DNA from: Dama dama
Taxonomy: Eukaryota; Chordata; Mammalia; Artiodactyla; Cervidae
Assembly: GCF_033118175.1 (NCBI RefSeq)
Contig: NC_083692.1
Coordinates: 86,953,501 to 87,017,500 of the forward strand
Direction of reading: 5' to 3'
DNA length: 64,000 bases
Under the pieces are notes generated by a model. The model did no database searches. It was given only the letters and a program-made list of their open reading frames with translations, and was not told the DNA's origin. The translations under genes and the position numbers were made by a program. Shown here piece by piece: positions 45,230-62,379 of this stretch; the stretch's first letter is position 1; each line of letters begins with the position of its first letter.

Positions 45230-45947
45230 CAGTATTGTTCAGTCGCTCAGTCGTGTCTGAGTCTTTGGGACCCCATGGACTGCAGCACACCAGGCTTCCC
45301 TGTCTTTCACCATCGCCTGTAGGTGACTTAAACTCATGTCCATTGAGTCAGTGATGCCATGCAACCATCTCATCCTCAGTCATCCCCTTCTCCTCCTGCC
45401 TTCAATCTCTCCCAGCATCAGGGTCTTTTTCAATGAATTGGCTCTTCACATCAGGTGGGTGAAGTATTGGAGCTTCAGCTTTAGCATCAGTCCTTCCAAT
45501 GAATATTCAGGGTTGATTTCCTTTCAGACTGACTGGTTTGATCTCTTTGCAGTCCAGGGGACTCTCAAGAGTCTTCTCCAACACCACAGTTCAAAAACAT
45601 CAGTTCTTCGGCTCTTAGCCTTTTTATGGTCCAACTCTCATATCCATACATAAGTACTGAAAAAACCATAGCTTTGACAGTACGGAACTTTGTAGACAAA
45701 GTAATGTCTCTGCTTTTTAATATGCTGTCTAGGTTGGTCGTAGCTTTTCTTCCAAGGAGTTAAAAGATGCTTCCAAGGAGCAAGTCACTGTCCACAGTGA
45801 TTTTGGAGCCCAAGAAAATAAGGTCTGTTACTGTTTCCATTGTTTCCCCATCTATTTGCCATGAAGTGATGGGACCAGATATCATGATCTTCGTTTTTTG
45901 AATGTTGAGTTTTAAGCCTTTTTCACTCTCCTCTTTCTCAGTGTTAC
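45230..45947 (-). mobile_element. BovB 3' part, reversed
   Basis: From GTTCAGTCGCTCAGTCGTGT to TTTTTCACTCTCCTCTTTCT. Minus-strand peptide KTKIMISGPITSWQIDGETM (RT C-terminal side). Separate insertion 95 bases from the previous one, same orientation. Local rearrangement near 45,755-45,790, where the 'TTCCAAGGAG' motif is repeated. Confidence 0.9.
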
Positions 45948-47944
45948 TCAACCAGTAATGGTACAGCAGGAACTTAAACCATATTTATCATCTTCAAGAC
46001 AAGGTTCTTTGTATTATACACATAGTGGAAAAGCAATAAAACCAAGCTAAATCAGGCCCAGGCCTGAAAAAATGATAATAAAATCTGAGATAAAGGAAAC
46101 TTACAAAATCACCAATCCAATCTTCTGTACAATTCAAGAATTCTCTCTACATTCACCTAATGAATTGTCATACAGCCTCTCTGAACATCCACAATAACAG
46201 GACTCACCACCTCAAGAGGTAACCGTTCCTTTTTTTTTTTTTGCCAAATCAATCAAAATATTCTTCTTGTCTCCTCATTACTAACACTACTTCTAGTTCT
46301 GTTTAAAAAGAGTAAATCTAACTCATCCTAGTAGTTTCTGCTTTCATTGACTTTCAAATAGCAAAATTCCTGCACAAGGAAACAATGAGGCCTTTTGAGA
46401 TGCCTCAAAAGGATAACGCGAGTCCAATCTTTTATTTTTCAGAAGGCATAGAACAGTGTATGTTCATTACGCCTGAGATAATATTTCAGACTTGTTGACT
46501 ATTCTTGTAAAAAAACTCCATATGATTTCCAATTGAAGTATCCTTTTCTTAAAGCTCTTAAAAAAGTAGACAAACTTTCTTTTTGATTTTGAATCATCAC
46601 ATGTTCATTTGACATAGAGCCTTCATTATATGAAAAATACTGGAAACACAAAACTTAGTAACACATTGTTGTCATCCAGCTGTGTACAGAAGTCATCTTT
46701 TTCACTATGGCTTGAATGAACCTGTGTGTAGATTCAGAACTACTAGATTTTGTTGATAGGTAAAATTAGTAAAGATTGCCTTCAACGTGGTCAATGCAAA
46801 GGACTTGTAGGATGAATGGATGAGTGTTGATGTTTAATGTAATCTAAAAATGAGTGACACTATTTAAACTTTAATTCAAACTTTGAAATTCTTGGTCCCT
46901 TCATTTCTTAAATTTGGATATTTGAAAGCATAAGAAACCAAAATTTTGCCTTTATCTCATAGTTAGAGCCTTGGTACTATGTGTAAAGAAAGGTTGCAAG
47001 ATAATCTCCTACATTTATGAATTATTTTAATCCAATTCATAAACACATACATTTTTTAAATAAAAATATCTATTTTCACTCAATGGAGTTTTAAATTCAC
47101 ATGTATTTGTTAGCATACTGATTTTTATTTTGTACATTTTGGGTAGACAACATTTTGGATCTGACTTTAAATTATACACTTACATGAAAATAGAATTAAA
47201 TGAATCACTCTGTGGTTAATAAATTCAATGTTCTGCTTACATACAGATTGTTATAAAATTACTGATATATTCTAGTGAAAGCAGTAAAGGTTATGTCAAA
47301 TAACTACTAAAAAAAATCATCATATGTAGCATTAATGATGTTACCTTAACATACCAGCTTCAGGGGCTGCATAATTGTTTCTGCCAACCTATAAATTTTT
47401 GAGTAACAACAAAATTATTGTGATTTTTCTTGCTAAATAATTCATACATTACAAAGCATGTATGTAACAAGGTCCATGAATCACTAAAGCATATAATGAT
47501 CATATATCTAATGACATATCTCTTTTCATAAGATGAATTCAAATAGATTTATGTATTTAGGTTAACTAAAAAATACTGAGTTTATAAGGTTCATAATTCT
47601 ATCATCATCAACATCAAAAATCTTCAAATCTTAAGAAGTACATGATTTGCTTCTAAATCTGAAAGCTTTGGTTTATCAAAATCCTTGTTTAGGCTACTTT
47701 TCATGAAGTTTTACAGCTTTTAAATTGATACTATAAATATCACTGAAGATAAATTAATAATATAATGGAGTAGTACAATGTTCATAAACTGTATTTAAAA
47801 TGATATAAGTGCAACTAAAATAGCTATAAGCAATACTATATAAAACCTCATTCTGGTAGTAGCTGATATTCTTTATTCAGCAACTAGGATCTAAAAGATC
47901 ATTTACCAACATTTTATGTACTTTTCTTTGGTCTTATCTTTTGT
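45948..47944. other. Intergenic, mostly unrecognised
   Basis: AT-rich. The part at 46,130-46,330 (CACCTCAAGAGGTAACCGTT, TTAAAAAGAGTAAATCTAAC) weakly resembles an ancient CR1-like LINE end, with a T-run at 46,231-46,242. The remainder to 47,944 shows no repeat, exon or RNA gene. Confidence 0.35.
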
Positions 47945-48066
47945 AAAAAAAATTTTGGCCATGTCATGAGACATGCAGAATCTTGATTCCCAGACCAGAG
48001 ATGGAACCCATGCCCCCTGCAGTGGAAGCATGGAGTCTTAGCCACTGGACCACCAGGGAACTCCCT
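47945..48066 (-). mobile_element. CHR-type tRNA-Glu SINE, reversed
   Basis: TTTTGGCCATGTCATGAGAC, CCAGACCAGAGATGGAACCC and GCCACTGGACCACCAGGGAA. Confidence 0.75.
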
Positions 48067-48298
48067 GGTTTTTTCTTAAATTAACTCAAACCAAGTATAC
48101 CCTTTTCTTAATGCTACTAAAAATGATCCCAAATGAAATTTCATCTATTTAATTCAAACTAGGTTTCATACTAAAATTTTTAAAATTCCAAGAATACAAC
48201 ATATAAAATGTTATTTTAAATTTTTCTTTTAATTTCTAACATTTTTCTAAATAGTTATTTTCTATAGAAATTATGCAGTCATAGTTTATCATAGTAAT

Positions 48299-48349
48299 AT
48301 TGAATCCTTTACTAATCTTTTTTTAAATTTAATTGAATCCTTTACTAAT
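48299..48349 (+). repeat. 18-base direct duplication
   Basis: ATTGAATCCTTTACTAAT occurs at 48,299-48,316 and again at 48,332-48,349, directly before a BovB fragment. Confidence 0.85.
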
Positions 48350-48928
48350 TTATTTTCTTGGGCTCCAAAGTCACTGCAGATGGTGACTGCAGCCATGAAA
48401 TTAAAAAATGCTTGCTCCTTGGAAGGAAAACTATGACCAACCTAGACAGCATATTAAAAAGCAGAGACATTACTTTTCCTACAAAGGTCTGTCTAGTCAA
48501 AGCTATGGTTTTTCCAGTAGTCATGTATGGATGTGAGAGTTGGACTGTAAAGAAAGATGAGCGCCAAAGAATTAACTGTGGTGTTGGAGAAGACTCTTGA
48601 AGAGTCCCTTGGACTGCAAGGAGATCCAACCAGTCCATCCTAAAGAAAATCAGTCCTGAATATTCATTGGAAGGACTGATGCTGAAGATGAAATTCCAAT
48701 ATTTTGGCCACCTGATGTGAAGAACTGACTCCTTAGAAAAGACCCGGACCTGGTGCTGGGAAAGTCTGAAGGCAGGAGGAGAAGGGGACGACAAAGGATA
48801 AGATGGCTGGATGGCATCACCAACTCAATGGACATGAGTTTGAGCAAGCTTCAGGATGGACAGGGAAGCCTGGCATGCTGCAGTCCATGAGGTCACAAAG
48901 AGTCTGACATGACTGAACTACTGAACTA
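48350..48928 (+). mobile_element. BovB 3' part
   Basis: TCACTGCAGATGGTGACTGC, CTTGCTCCTTGGAAGGAAAA, ATTCATTGGAAGGACTGATG, CATGACTGAACTACTGAACT. Peptide KVCLVKAMVFPVVMYGCESW. 5'-truncated after the RT palm. Confidence 0.9.
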
Positions 48929-48934
48929 TGAATT

Positions 48935-50150
48935 TTTAAAAATTATTTTTATTTATGGTGAAATACACATCATGGAATTTATCACGCTAGCCATTTTTAA
49001 GCATACAGTGTTAAGTACATTCACATCACTGTGCAACCATCATTACCATCTATGTCTAGAACTCTTTTTATCTTACAAAATTAAAACTCTATACCTATTA
49101 AACACTAACTACCCATTTCCCCTCCCCGCTTTACTAGTTTCTAATGGCTTTATTGAAAGCTAATTCAGATGCTGTACAGTTCTTCCTTTGAACATGTACA
49201 ATTCAATGTTTTGAGTATGGTCACAGAATTGTGGGGCCATTAGAACAGTTTCATCATCCCCCAAAGAATCCCCATGCCCACTATCACTTACTCCCCATTT
49301 CCTGCCAATCTCCCCAGTCCTAGGCAATCACTAGTCCAATTTCTGTCTCTACAGATTTGCCTATTCTGGACATTTCCTATAAATGGAGTCACACAATATA
49401 TGGTCTTTCATGATTGGTTTCTTTCACTTAGTGTAATGTTTTCAAGAAAGCTTTGTTGGTGCTATAGCATGAATCAGAACTTCTTTCCTTTTTTTGGTTG
49501 AATATGTAATATTCTATTGTGTGAATATGCCACATTTTATTTACCCATTTATCAATTGATATTTTAATTGTTTCCAGTTCTTTGCTAGTGAATAGTGCTA
49601 TGAACACTGTGTACAAGTTTTTCTGTGAACATATTTTCAACTCTCTCGAGTATATATCCTAGGAGCAGAATTACTGGGTAATATGATAACTTCATACTTG
49701 ATATTTTTAGGAATGGCTGAACTTTTCCAAAGTGACTGCACTATTTTACCTTCCCACTAACAAGTTATGAGGGTTCCATATTCTCCACATTTCTTGCCAA
49801 CACTTACTATTATAGCCATCCCAGTGGGTATGAAGTTGTATCTCGCTGTGGTTTTGACTCCCATTTCCCTAATGGTTAATGTTAAATGTTTTTCACATGC
49901 TTAGTAACTATTTGTATAATTTCTTTGGAGGAATGTCTGTCCAAATTTATTTTTCAATTGGGTTGTTGAGTTAGAAGAGTTTTTTATATATTCTGGCTAC
50001 AAGTCCTTTTATCATATATATGATTTGCAAACATTTTCTACCATGTCAGCTGTTCATTTTCTTGATAGTCCTTTAAAACACAAAAGATTTTAATTTTGAT
50101 GATCCTCAATTTATTTAGTCATTTGCCTTTTCTAACATTTATCCTTCCCC
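48935..50150 (-). mobile_element. Old L1 3' region(s), reversed
   Basis: CACATCACTGTGCAACCATC (48,935-49,145) and then, possibly from a second element, ATTTGCCTATTCTGGACATT, CTTTCACTTAGTGTAATGTT, GCAGAATTACTGGGTAATAT, TAATTTCTTTGGAGGAATGT. Diverged, pre-ruminant. Confidence 0.75.
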
Positions 50151-51225
50151 CAAATAGATTTTTAGAGTAGGCTGTATATGAAATCAGTTTCCTTACTAGA
50201 AAGCTAACGGAACTTAGAAATACACTTAGTAAAAACAATCTAGATTTATTTCATCCCAGTTGTGTGAAGAGTACTTTCAATTTGCAAGACAGTTTTCAGA
50301 AGTCACTGGATGACTAAGCTTGCATCATTGGGAACTATTGTATCCACATCTTCGTTTAAAGCAGAATTTTTCCCTTAGTATCTGATCTCTAATTTTTGTT
50401 AGAAAAAGACTCTATGGCCTGTGCTCACTACTAATAACACTGCTTATTGTTGGGAAAACTCTTGTGAAACATTTGTCAAGCACATAAAATAGTATAAAAG
50501 TGAAATATAGTAATTAAGATGTGTGTTCTATCGATTGGGTAAGCTAAAGTAATTTTTCATTACTAACATAAGATTTAATAAGTATAAGTAGTTAAAGATT
50601 CTGACTTGGCACTAGTCATTAGCATGTAATTGAACTAGTAAAAAAGATCAGTTAAAGCTGTGCTGATTACCACCTTATCTTTGAAAGGCAATTAAAGACC
50701 TCAATCATTACAACAAGATTTGATTGTGCAGCCTTTATTGGACATTGATCTTTCAGCAAAGTGCAGTTACATTTTCCATTAATTTACAGTAACACAGTTT
50801 AACTCTGATACCCTAGACTGTTGACCCAGGTGAGATGTAATGCTAAGTACTGGTTTAGGTTAAGATGCCCCAAACATCATTACTGTCTGAATGCTAAGTG
50901 CTGAAGAAAAGAAGATACCCAATCCACTAGCTTTAGGATAAGGTTTCTGTTATCTGTATTAGCTTTTAAATGAAATGAAATCCAGATCCTTGTCTTTAGG
51001 TCCTCCACTCATTCAAATGACGTTCATTCTTTAATGGAATTAAAAGACATTACTTCATGAAGAATTATAGATGTTTTGTGATTATAGTTTTGTGTGAATA
51101 TAAATATAAATGACACAAAATGTATATTTTAAAAGAAATATATATGGCTTTTAATAATTAAAAATGTTTCCATTTCTCCTGAAGCCAACAATAAGCGAAA
51201 TATTAGTGACCAAATGTGTGATGAA
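50151..51225. other. Intergenic, repeat-free
   Basis: No repeat found. Around 50,590-50,830 the sequence is AT-rich but non-simple, with CATGTAATTGA and GATTTGATTG motifs, as seen in conserved noncoding elements. No gene evidence. Confidence 0.35.
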
Positions 51226-51228
51226 TAT

Positions 51229-51425
51229 GGACTTCCCTGGTAGCTCAGATGGTAAAGAATCCGCCTGCAATGCAGGAGACCTGGATTCGATCCCTGGGTT
51301 GGGAAGATCCCCTGGAGAAGGAAATGGCAACCCACTCCAGTATTCTTGCCTAGAGAATCCTATGGACAGAGGAGCCTGGTGGGCTACAGTCCATGGGATC
51401 ACAGACACGACTGAGCGACTAGACA
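51229..51425 (+). mobile_element. Bov-tA SINE
   Basis: GACTTCCCTGGTAGCTCAGA head, AATGCAGGAGACCTGGATTC and ATCACAGACACGACTGAGCG. Little diverged, so recent. The last ruminant-specific insertion before a repeat-poor tract of about 11 kb. Confidence 0.92.
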
Positions 51426-54204
51426 CAACACATGTATATGATGAAAGAATTTATAACTATTTGTACAATTTGGTGTGTTAAGACATTAGCACTGAGAAAC
51501 TAGGGATTTTATTATTAGCAACCTCTTTCTTGCCCCCAACTCTGTTGTTCTTTTTTTTTTTCCTGTTATGGAATCTTTATGGTGGTTCACCACTTACACA
51601 GGAAGCACGAATTTTGACCAGAAATTTCTTCAAACATTTGATCAATGACTTGTACAGAAGTAACAATGGAAGAGATGCAAGATTTTAAACTGAAATAAAT
51701 CTTCATCTTCATTTTTAAAAGTTTTGCCTGGATTAAAGACTAAAATCCCATTAAAGAAGTAGATGCAGAAAAGCTGTCTGTTTCCACAATTCCTCCTCGT
51801 TAGAAAACTGCTATCCAGAAGGGCAGAGTCCACTTGAACCCTGCTTGCCATCTCAGGCATAGCCAGCATGTGCAGACAGGCTCGCACAAACTGCCTTAAG
51901 TGTGCCTCCTCCTCCCTTCCTCTCACCCTATTTTAAAAATCCTTTTCCTGATGAGGCCCTTTAAACATAAATGGAAAACAAGAATGAGGATTACAAAACC
52001 AGCATTTCTGAAATACGACTGACATTTGCTTACAAGCACATTCAAGATACACTTTTAAGGTAGAAAGGTTTCTTACTTTGCCCTTCTCAGATTACAGGTA
52101 GAAAAAACTAAGACACAAAGGAGGAGTTATTAGCCTGAAGTCAAAAAGTAAGACAGCACTGTTACTAAAAATAGAATCAGTCTCCTGACTTCCAACATTT
52201 ATATTTTATCCCTTTTACGCCACAATACTTTGATGTAATATCCAACTTCAAAGAAAAAACTTAAACCATTGCTGTTCAATGAGAAGCATTTTTCAGACTA
52301 AACGGTTCACTACAAGACTTCATAAATCCAAGGAGTGATATTTTAAATATTTGAACCATGCCCTTAGCCATTGTTGAGTTCATCCTTCACCATGATCAAC
52401 TCCATGAGAGCAAGAGGTCTATTGATTTTCATGTAATACAAGAAAATATTACATTTGCTTAATTGTTACACAGTGAGCACATCAGGCAAGAAATCAAGGC
52501 TCTATTTAATGCTGCAAACAGCAGAGAATTACAGAGATCAATAGGGTAGTTTGTCAAAGATGTTCTCCAAGGGGACTTACCTATCACCATATGGACAAGA
52601 AGTCACTGTGATTGTAGCTATTGAAAAACAGGTAAGCAGAGTCAGCAGTACAAATTATCAGAAATCAAACAGGCCAGTGTGAAAAGAAGTGCAACTTTAC
52701 TGAAAAGCTGTATTTATAGTCTAGTAATTAAAAACCATTTTATCAGCCTTGTGTGGGGACCAAACCTTTACAGCAAGTATTGACAAGACCAGCAGCAATG
52801 AATGACCAGTATTTGACTTAAAACTTATGAGCTATAGTTATTTAACTTTGCCCATTACAGAGGAAATCAGTTCTAGCCTTCCTTGCAAAATGCTAATAGT
52901 CAGTTTTATTATTAATGAAGCTTAATGTAACACTATCTCCTTTGTGTAAGCCGTTCATTTAACTAGTGTCAAGTATATTCTTCTAGACTAAAAGTACTTC
53001 TTTGATTAAGGCGTTATTTAGAATTGCTTTTAGACAAGTGAACACTACATATATTTGAAGAACAGTTAACTCTCTGTAGCTTATTTAAAATGACTACCTT
53101 TAACGAAGCCAGTTTGTGTTACTTCCATTATTCTGGTACCTTCACCTCAATTACTTCCACTCGCTTTCCCTGATTTGTTAGAAGCACGCACCCAAATGTT
53201 GGCTAGATTGAATTTTATAAAATATTTTGCTATAAAAATGTGTAAACGTTGCAGAGCATCAGCAACACATTAACATAAAATGATATATAATGCATGTTTG
53301 TAATTATGGGAGAGATCATAAATCTTAAACACCCATTGGTTTAGAAATTAAACAGTTCTACTTAGTTCTCCCTAAATTACTCCAAATTTCTGAAATTTAC
53401 CATTCGTCTGGGTATTTTGTAACTACCCCCAAGGATAAATTTTTTTTAATGACTTTGCTTTCAAAAATGCAATTAGCTTAATAAAATTCTAACGCAAAAC
53501 TGCCATCAGGTCTTTAAAATTTCAGCCCACTTCCCGTGGCCAATAAGTCTATGGATACGTACCATTTCAGCTAATTGCTTTTTTAAACAGTTACCAAATT
53601 TATTTTTTCTGGGTCTTTCTAGATCTTAATTGTTCTTACAGCTTTATCAGCATGCTATTTTAACTTTTAATAAGTCTTAATTTATTTTGCTGCATTTGCA
53701 TTAAGTGGAGTTGTTATCATATTTAAAAAATTAGTGTGGTATTGGATTCTTTAGGTAATAGGAAGGTCCAACATTCCACCCACACCTCTAGTACAGGAAA
53801 ATGGCACAAGGGCTTTTAACACATTTCCATTTAAAATCCTGGCAGTTGAATGGTTTAAATTTCAGGTTGCAGTTAGAATTCTTACCAATTTTAGATTTGC
53901 TACTGATGTTATCTCTATCATATATTCTAAAATTCTCTACTTTTTCCAATGTTAAAGACTTTTTCTCCTTCCTTCTTTGTGTGCATATCTATATTTTCAA
54001 AGAGTTGATATATAACTACAGAATCTATAAATTACAATCATTTTTTATCTCTAGTTCAACCTAGTTATAGGAAAAAATTGGTATAATGTTATGTGTTTGT
54101 GGTTCCCATTGGCTAAACAGAGTACGCAATATATTACAATGTATGAAAAGTTTTGCTTCTTGAGGGCAATGATTCATCTTAAAGAACCAGACACTGCAGG
54201 AAGA
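51426..54204. other. 3' flank of C15orf61, repeat-poor
   Basis: Mostly unique AT-rich DNA; a reversed MIR-like segment at about 52,065-52,215. Several smooth AT-rich stretches (for example 53,090-53,560) could be conserved noncoding DNA. No further exon seen. Confidence 0.4.
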
Positions 54205-54306
54205 AAAAAGTGTTTGCAAAGTTTTATTTTAAAGGATCAAAAATAAATATTGCACATACACATGAGAAAAAAATCTATTGATATTTATGTCCTTCAATGC
54301 ACACTG
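54205..54306 (-). other. C15orf61: C15orf61 3' UTR
   Basis: About 100 AT-rich bases between the stop codon and the expected cleavage site downstream of the AATAAA at 54,223-54,228. The exact cleavage position is an estimate. Alternative longer 3' ends cannot be excluded. Confidence 0.6.
54223..54228 (-). terminator. Poly(A) signal of C15orf61
   Basis: AATAAA on the minus strand, about 80 bases after the stop codon. It is followed by a T-rich stretch that could serve as the downstream cleavage element. Confidence 0.65.
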
Positions 54307-58840
<4,534 letters not shown>

Positions 58841-59186
58841 CGAGGTTGACGACCTTGAGCGCCGTGAAGAACCGGTCCTGCCCGGCCAAGTCCTGCCAGG
58901 GAGCCTTGGAGCAGTGGTACTTGATGAAGGGGAAGCAGCCGGTGCGCAGGACGTGGTAGTTGGCGCCCTGCACGGGCCAGTTGAAGTGCGAGAGGCCGAA
59001 CTGGTCGTTCCGGACTGCACTGTAGGGCACGCAGAAGGAGGTCCAGTGAGGCAGGCGCCGCTGCAGCAGGTGCCGCGTCAGCACCTCCGAGGCTCGGGGC
59101 TTCGGGCGGGAGGCGGCGCCCGCGGCCCAGGGCCGCCACAGCAGCAGACGGAGCACAGCCTCGTGGGCCCTCCGTAGGGCCTCCAT
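58841..59186 (-). CDS. C15orf61: C15orf61 orthologue, coding exon 1
   Basis: Encodes residues 1-115 and the first base of codon 116 of a small vertebrate protein of poorly known function. The translation starts MEALRRAHEAVLRLLLWRPW and contains LPHWTSFCVPYSAVRNDQFG and FNWPVQGANYHVLRTGCFPF, which I recognise as human C15orf61. The first 45 residues are rich in Arg and Leu with few acidic residues, resembling a mitochondrial targeting presequence; this location is an inference. The exon ends …KVVNL plus G at the donor GTGAGTGG (58,833-58,840). The frame left open after the donor is intron read-through. The ATG at 59,184-59,186 gives the same total length (157 residues) as human. The gene is upstream of and co-directional with MAP2K5, as in human 15q23. 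Confidence 0.95.
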
Positions 59187-59255
59187 GACCGGCCTCGCCC
59201 GCGCCCCCCGCCCCTCGGTCGCCTTACGGGCGCGCGCCCCTGGGGCGGGGCCAAA

Positions 59256-59271
59256 GGGCGCGCGCGCGCCC
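59256..59271. repeat. Perfect 16-base CG palindrome
   Basis: GGGCGCGCGCGCGCCC in the C15orf61 promoter. A related 12-base palindrome GGGCGCGCGCCC lies at 59,228-59,239. The alternating CG run could adopt Z-DNA. Confidence 0.85.
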
Positions 59272-59297
59272 GCTCCCCGAGGCTAGTAGCGGGACGC

Positions 59298-59302
59298 CCA
59301 AT
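59298..59302 (-). promoter_or_regulatory. Inverted CCAAT box (NF-Y-type)
   Basis: ATTGG on the gene strand, about 115 bases upstream of the C15orf61 ATG, set inside the near-palindrome CGCCCAATGGGCG. The position is typical for NF-Y in CpG promoters. Confidence 0.4.
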
Positions 59303-59420
59303 GGGCGCCGCGCGAGTGCGCGAGCGCCCCCGGGGTGCGGCGGCGCGTGCGCACTAAGGTCCCGCGGCTTCCTGCGGAGCGAGTGGAGCGGCGAGGAGGG
59401 CCGGGCGGCGTGCACTAGCT

Positions 59421-62379
59421 GAGGTAGTTAAATCGTCACCAAAGACCTCATAAAGTCAATAATCCTAGGGAGGGAGTGGGGGGTGGGATTCGTGAGTTTT
59501 ATTCGTTCAGGTATGAGGAAAATTAAGCTTTAAAACAATTAAATAATTTTACCCAGTGGAGTGGCAGAACTCAAGCCCGCATCTCTTCCAAGTCGTGGAC
59601 TGAAGAAATCCTTCGTTGGTGGTGTTGAGGAAACACTTGAAGAAGTTGTCCTCAGGGAAGTGAGTTAAAAGCCAAGTCCCGAGATTTGCATTGACTAGTA
59701 AAGTCGGGCAGCACTTTTCAATTTAGGTTCCCTCTTTCGTGTTTTTAAGAATAAGTCCCAGATATTTCAACAGAAAAAAAAAAATTGTTTTTTAGAAAGC
59801 CTTATATATCTCTCCATGCAGTGTGCACCACCATCTCCCTCAGAGCCTGGAAAACGGCCAGACCGGGAGTCTTTTAATTTTAAGCCCTAATAATCCTGTC
59901 ACCCATTATCAAACCTCTTTAGGAATACTTTTTCTCAAGTTTTGCAGCTTCTTGGGGTAAGAACTTGTATACATCTGTTTTCTAGAGAGGCATTTCCTTT
60001 TACATGTCATAAATTCATGTTTGGAAAAAAACCATACATAAATGTGTCTGGAAAGTGCTGGATGTAAATGAGATCATTATGTGTAAGCGCCATATAACCA
60101 CTGCTGTTAATATTGTTGCTGAAAACTCAAGGGGAATGGAGGATAGTGTGGCGACTCTATATTCTCCAGTTTTTATTGATTCCTTCAACAAACCGTAATT
60201 GAACACCCACAACCATGTGCCAAATCTTGTAGGATAAGTAATTTCAGGGGCCTTGTAGTCACGCAGATAATTTAAACCATACCTTTATAGGATTCCCTGT
60301 TAGATAAAAGTTTTTAAAAGATTTTATGGGGAGGCACGATATAGTTAGATTTGCACAGAAATGGTTGGAAGGAGGCTAAGACAAGAATCTGGGAGGAGAT
60401 TCAATACTATGATTACAAATTAAACGTTTTTAACTTTTTTAATAATGGGTTTATATTTAACATTTTAAAATTCAGTACCATTATTTTTAACACTTTTACA
60501 TAATGGGTTTATATTTAATATAGTAATTCTCACCATGGAGATGTTGCTCAGTTAATATAGAGATATTTTTGTCTTTGTTAAACATTAAATCTCTTGTCCA
60601 TTTCAATGTTAAATACATTAAATACGTTCTCTAAACTTTTTCCCCCAGAAAAGATAAGTTTTAATCTTTAACCAACTGTATTTAATATCTAGGTACAATA
60701 TTAACTTGGGAGGTAACAAAAATCCAGTAAAAATAATGGAGAAAAGACTCCTTAGTGATACAGGAGGTACTGATTATAACTGAGCAGTAACAATTTCCTA
60801 GGATTTTGAGCAAGAGTTTCCTTCTTCCTACTGAGAATTCTGAAACTATGAAATATTACTTATGCAAATTTCAGCTATCTCACTTGTTTGACCTTCTAAC
60901 TAGCAAGTGCAAACTATAGATGATGTTTTTCAGTGCATTATTTGTTGTGAAGAAAACATTTTGTTTTCCATTTAACACAATATTATCAATTTGTTCAATA
61001 TACCAATTGTTCAAATATATCAATTTTTCCATCATATTGGTTTGTGCAGTCAATAACCAAGAATATGAAACTACCCAGTTTACTCTTTCTTGCGAACTTG
61101 CCGACACCAAAGCTCAGTTCTGAACCTCAATAGGACAAAGATTTTCAGGGCAAGGCTTGATTCAGGAGGGCTCTTTAAAGTCACATCTGTCCATTTCTTC
61201 TTCGTGCATATACACACCCTCCAAACAAGCATGGATCCCGGTAATGCTGAGAACCACACCTGACAAGAGAGCCGTTGTATCTCTAGTTTCTACTGCTTCA
61301 ACAATAGGCAGCACCAAAGGCAATAAAAAGATGATTAGGAAAGGGTGTGTTGAAACTGATATCAGACGTTGAGATCTTGAGGTGACTGGTTCTTGAAGGC
61401 CGAAGCTTACAAAGAAAGTAGTATTTGTTTAATTCTAACTTCCAGGAACTCCGGATGCTGAGGCTAAGCGGCTCTGCATGGCAGTGCCTTCAAGGCAGTA
61501 ACCATTACAGGAATTCAAATTAAATTTTAAAAAGATGGAGTTCTTTTTGAAACAAAATCTGTCATAGAACCCCAACCTATAAAGTAGATGAAAACTTGTG
61601 TTTTATTACTAAACATTTATTAAGTGCAAAATTTTAATATTAAAGGTAAATTTTTAAAATGAGACTAGTTTGTTGTTGTCTTGGGTTTTTACTTTGTTTT
61701 GTTTTGCTTTTAGCAGAAAAGCAATTTATTGGAAGGCAGTTGGATAGCTAAAATAATAAATAGGAAGTCTGCAGAACCAAGCTTAGAAATGGGAAACAAT
61801 CAAGGGAGACTGGCTGGCAGAGACACAGGTAAGACCCAACAGGAGTTAGTACGGTTGGGATGCCATGGCTGGCCCACTGCCAGTAGACTCTTGACCCTGC
61901 TGTTTTATGCTCAAAATTTTTCAAAGTTGGGGGCTATGGACAACAGTTGCAATTATAGTAGCCTGAGTATAGTTTCTTTTTTTCTTCCTTTGTTAAAAAT
62001 AACAGTTTATTTCTTACTCCTTTGTTTTGGTAGTTTACTATCAATAAAATCCTGATCTCTTGGGAGAAATAGACATAAGTAAGAGACATAGACATAAGTG
62101 CTTAGTTTCTTTTAAGTGATTCACCTTGAAATCTTGGGCATGTGCTTCATCTAAAGATGACAAGTGGAGATGAATTTTGAGATCTATACTGAAATGACTT
62201 AACCTCAAATTAATGCATGGAGAGTTTGTAACATATTAAAAAAAATTGACATCTCCCTTTTGACAATATAAAAATTATTTAAAAAATAAAATTTGAATCA
62301 AACATTTGGGGAACCTTTGAATTCAGTGTGAGAAATTCTACATTCTGTAGTATATAAGGTAAAAACCACTGATAAAGAG
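59421..62379. other. 5' flank of C15orf61, mostly unrecognised
   Basis: Low repeat content. A reversed L2 3' end may lie at about 60,165-60,420 (CAACAAACCGTAATTGAACA, CCATGTGCCAAATCTTGTAG). Near 60,440-60,530 the phrase AATGGGTTTATATTTAA occurs twice. The open frame at 61,729-62,055 is without recognisable domains. Confidence 0.35.

Noticed and set aside
36130..54200. An extra gene between MAP2K5 and C15orf61
   Set aside because: All long open frames there are BovB, L1, L2 or SINE sequence, and none of the remaining unique sequence shows an exon I can recognise.
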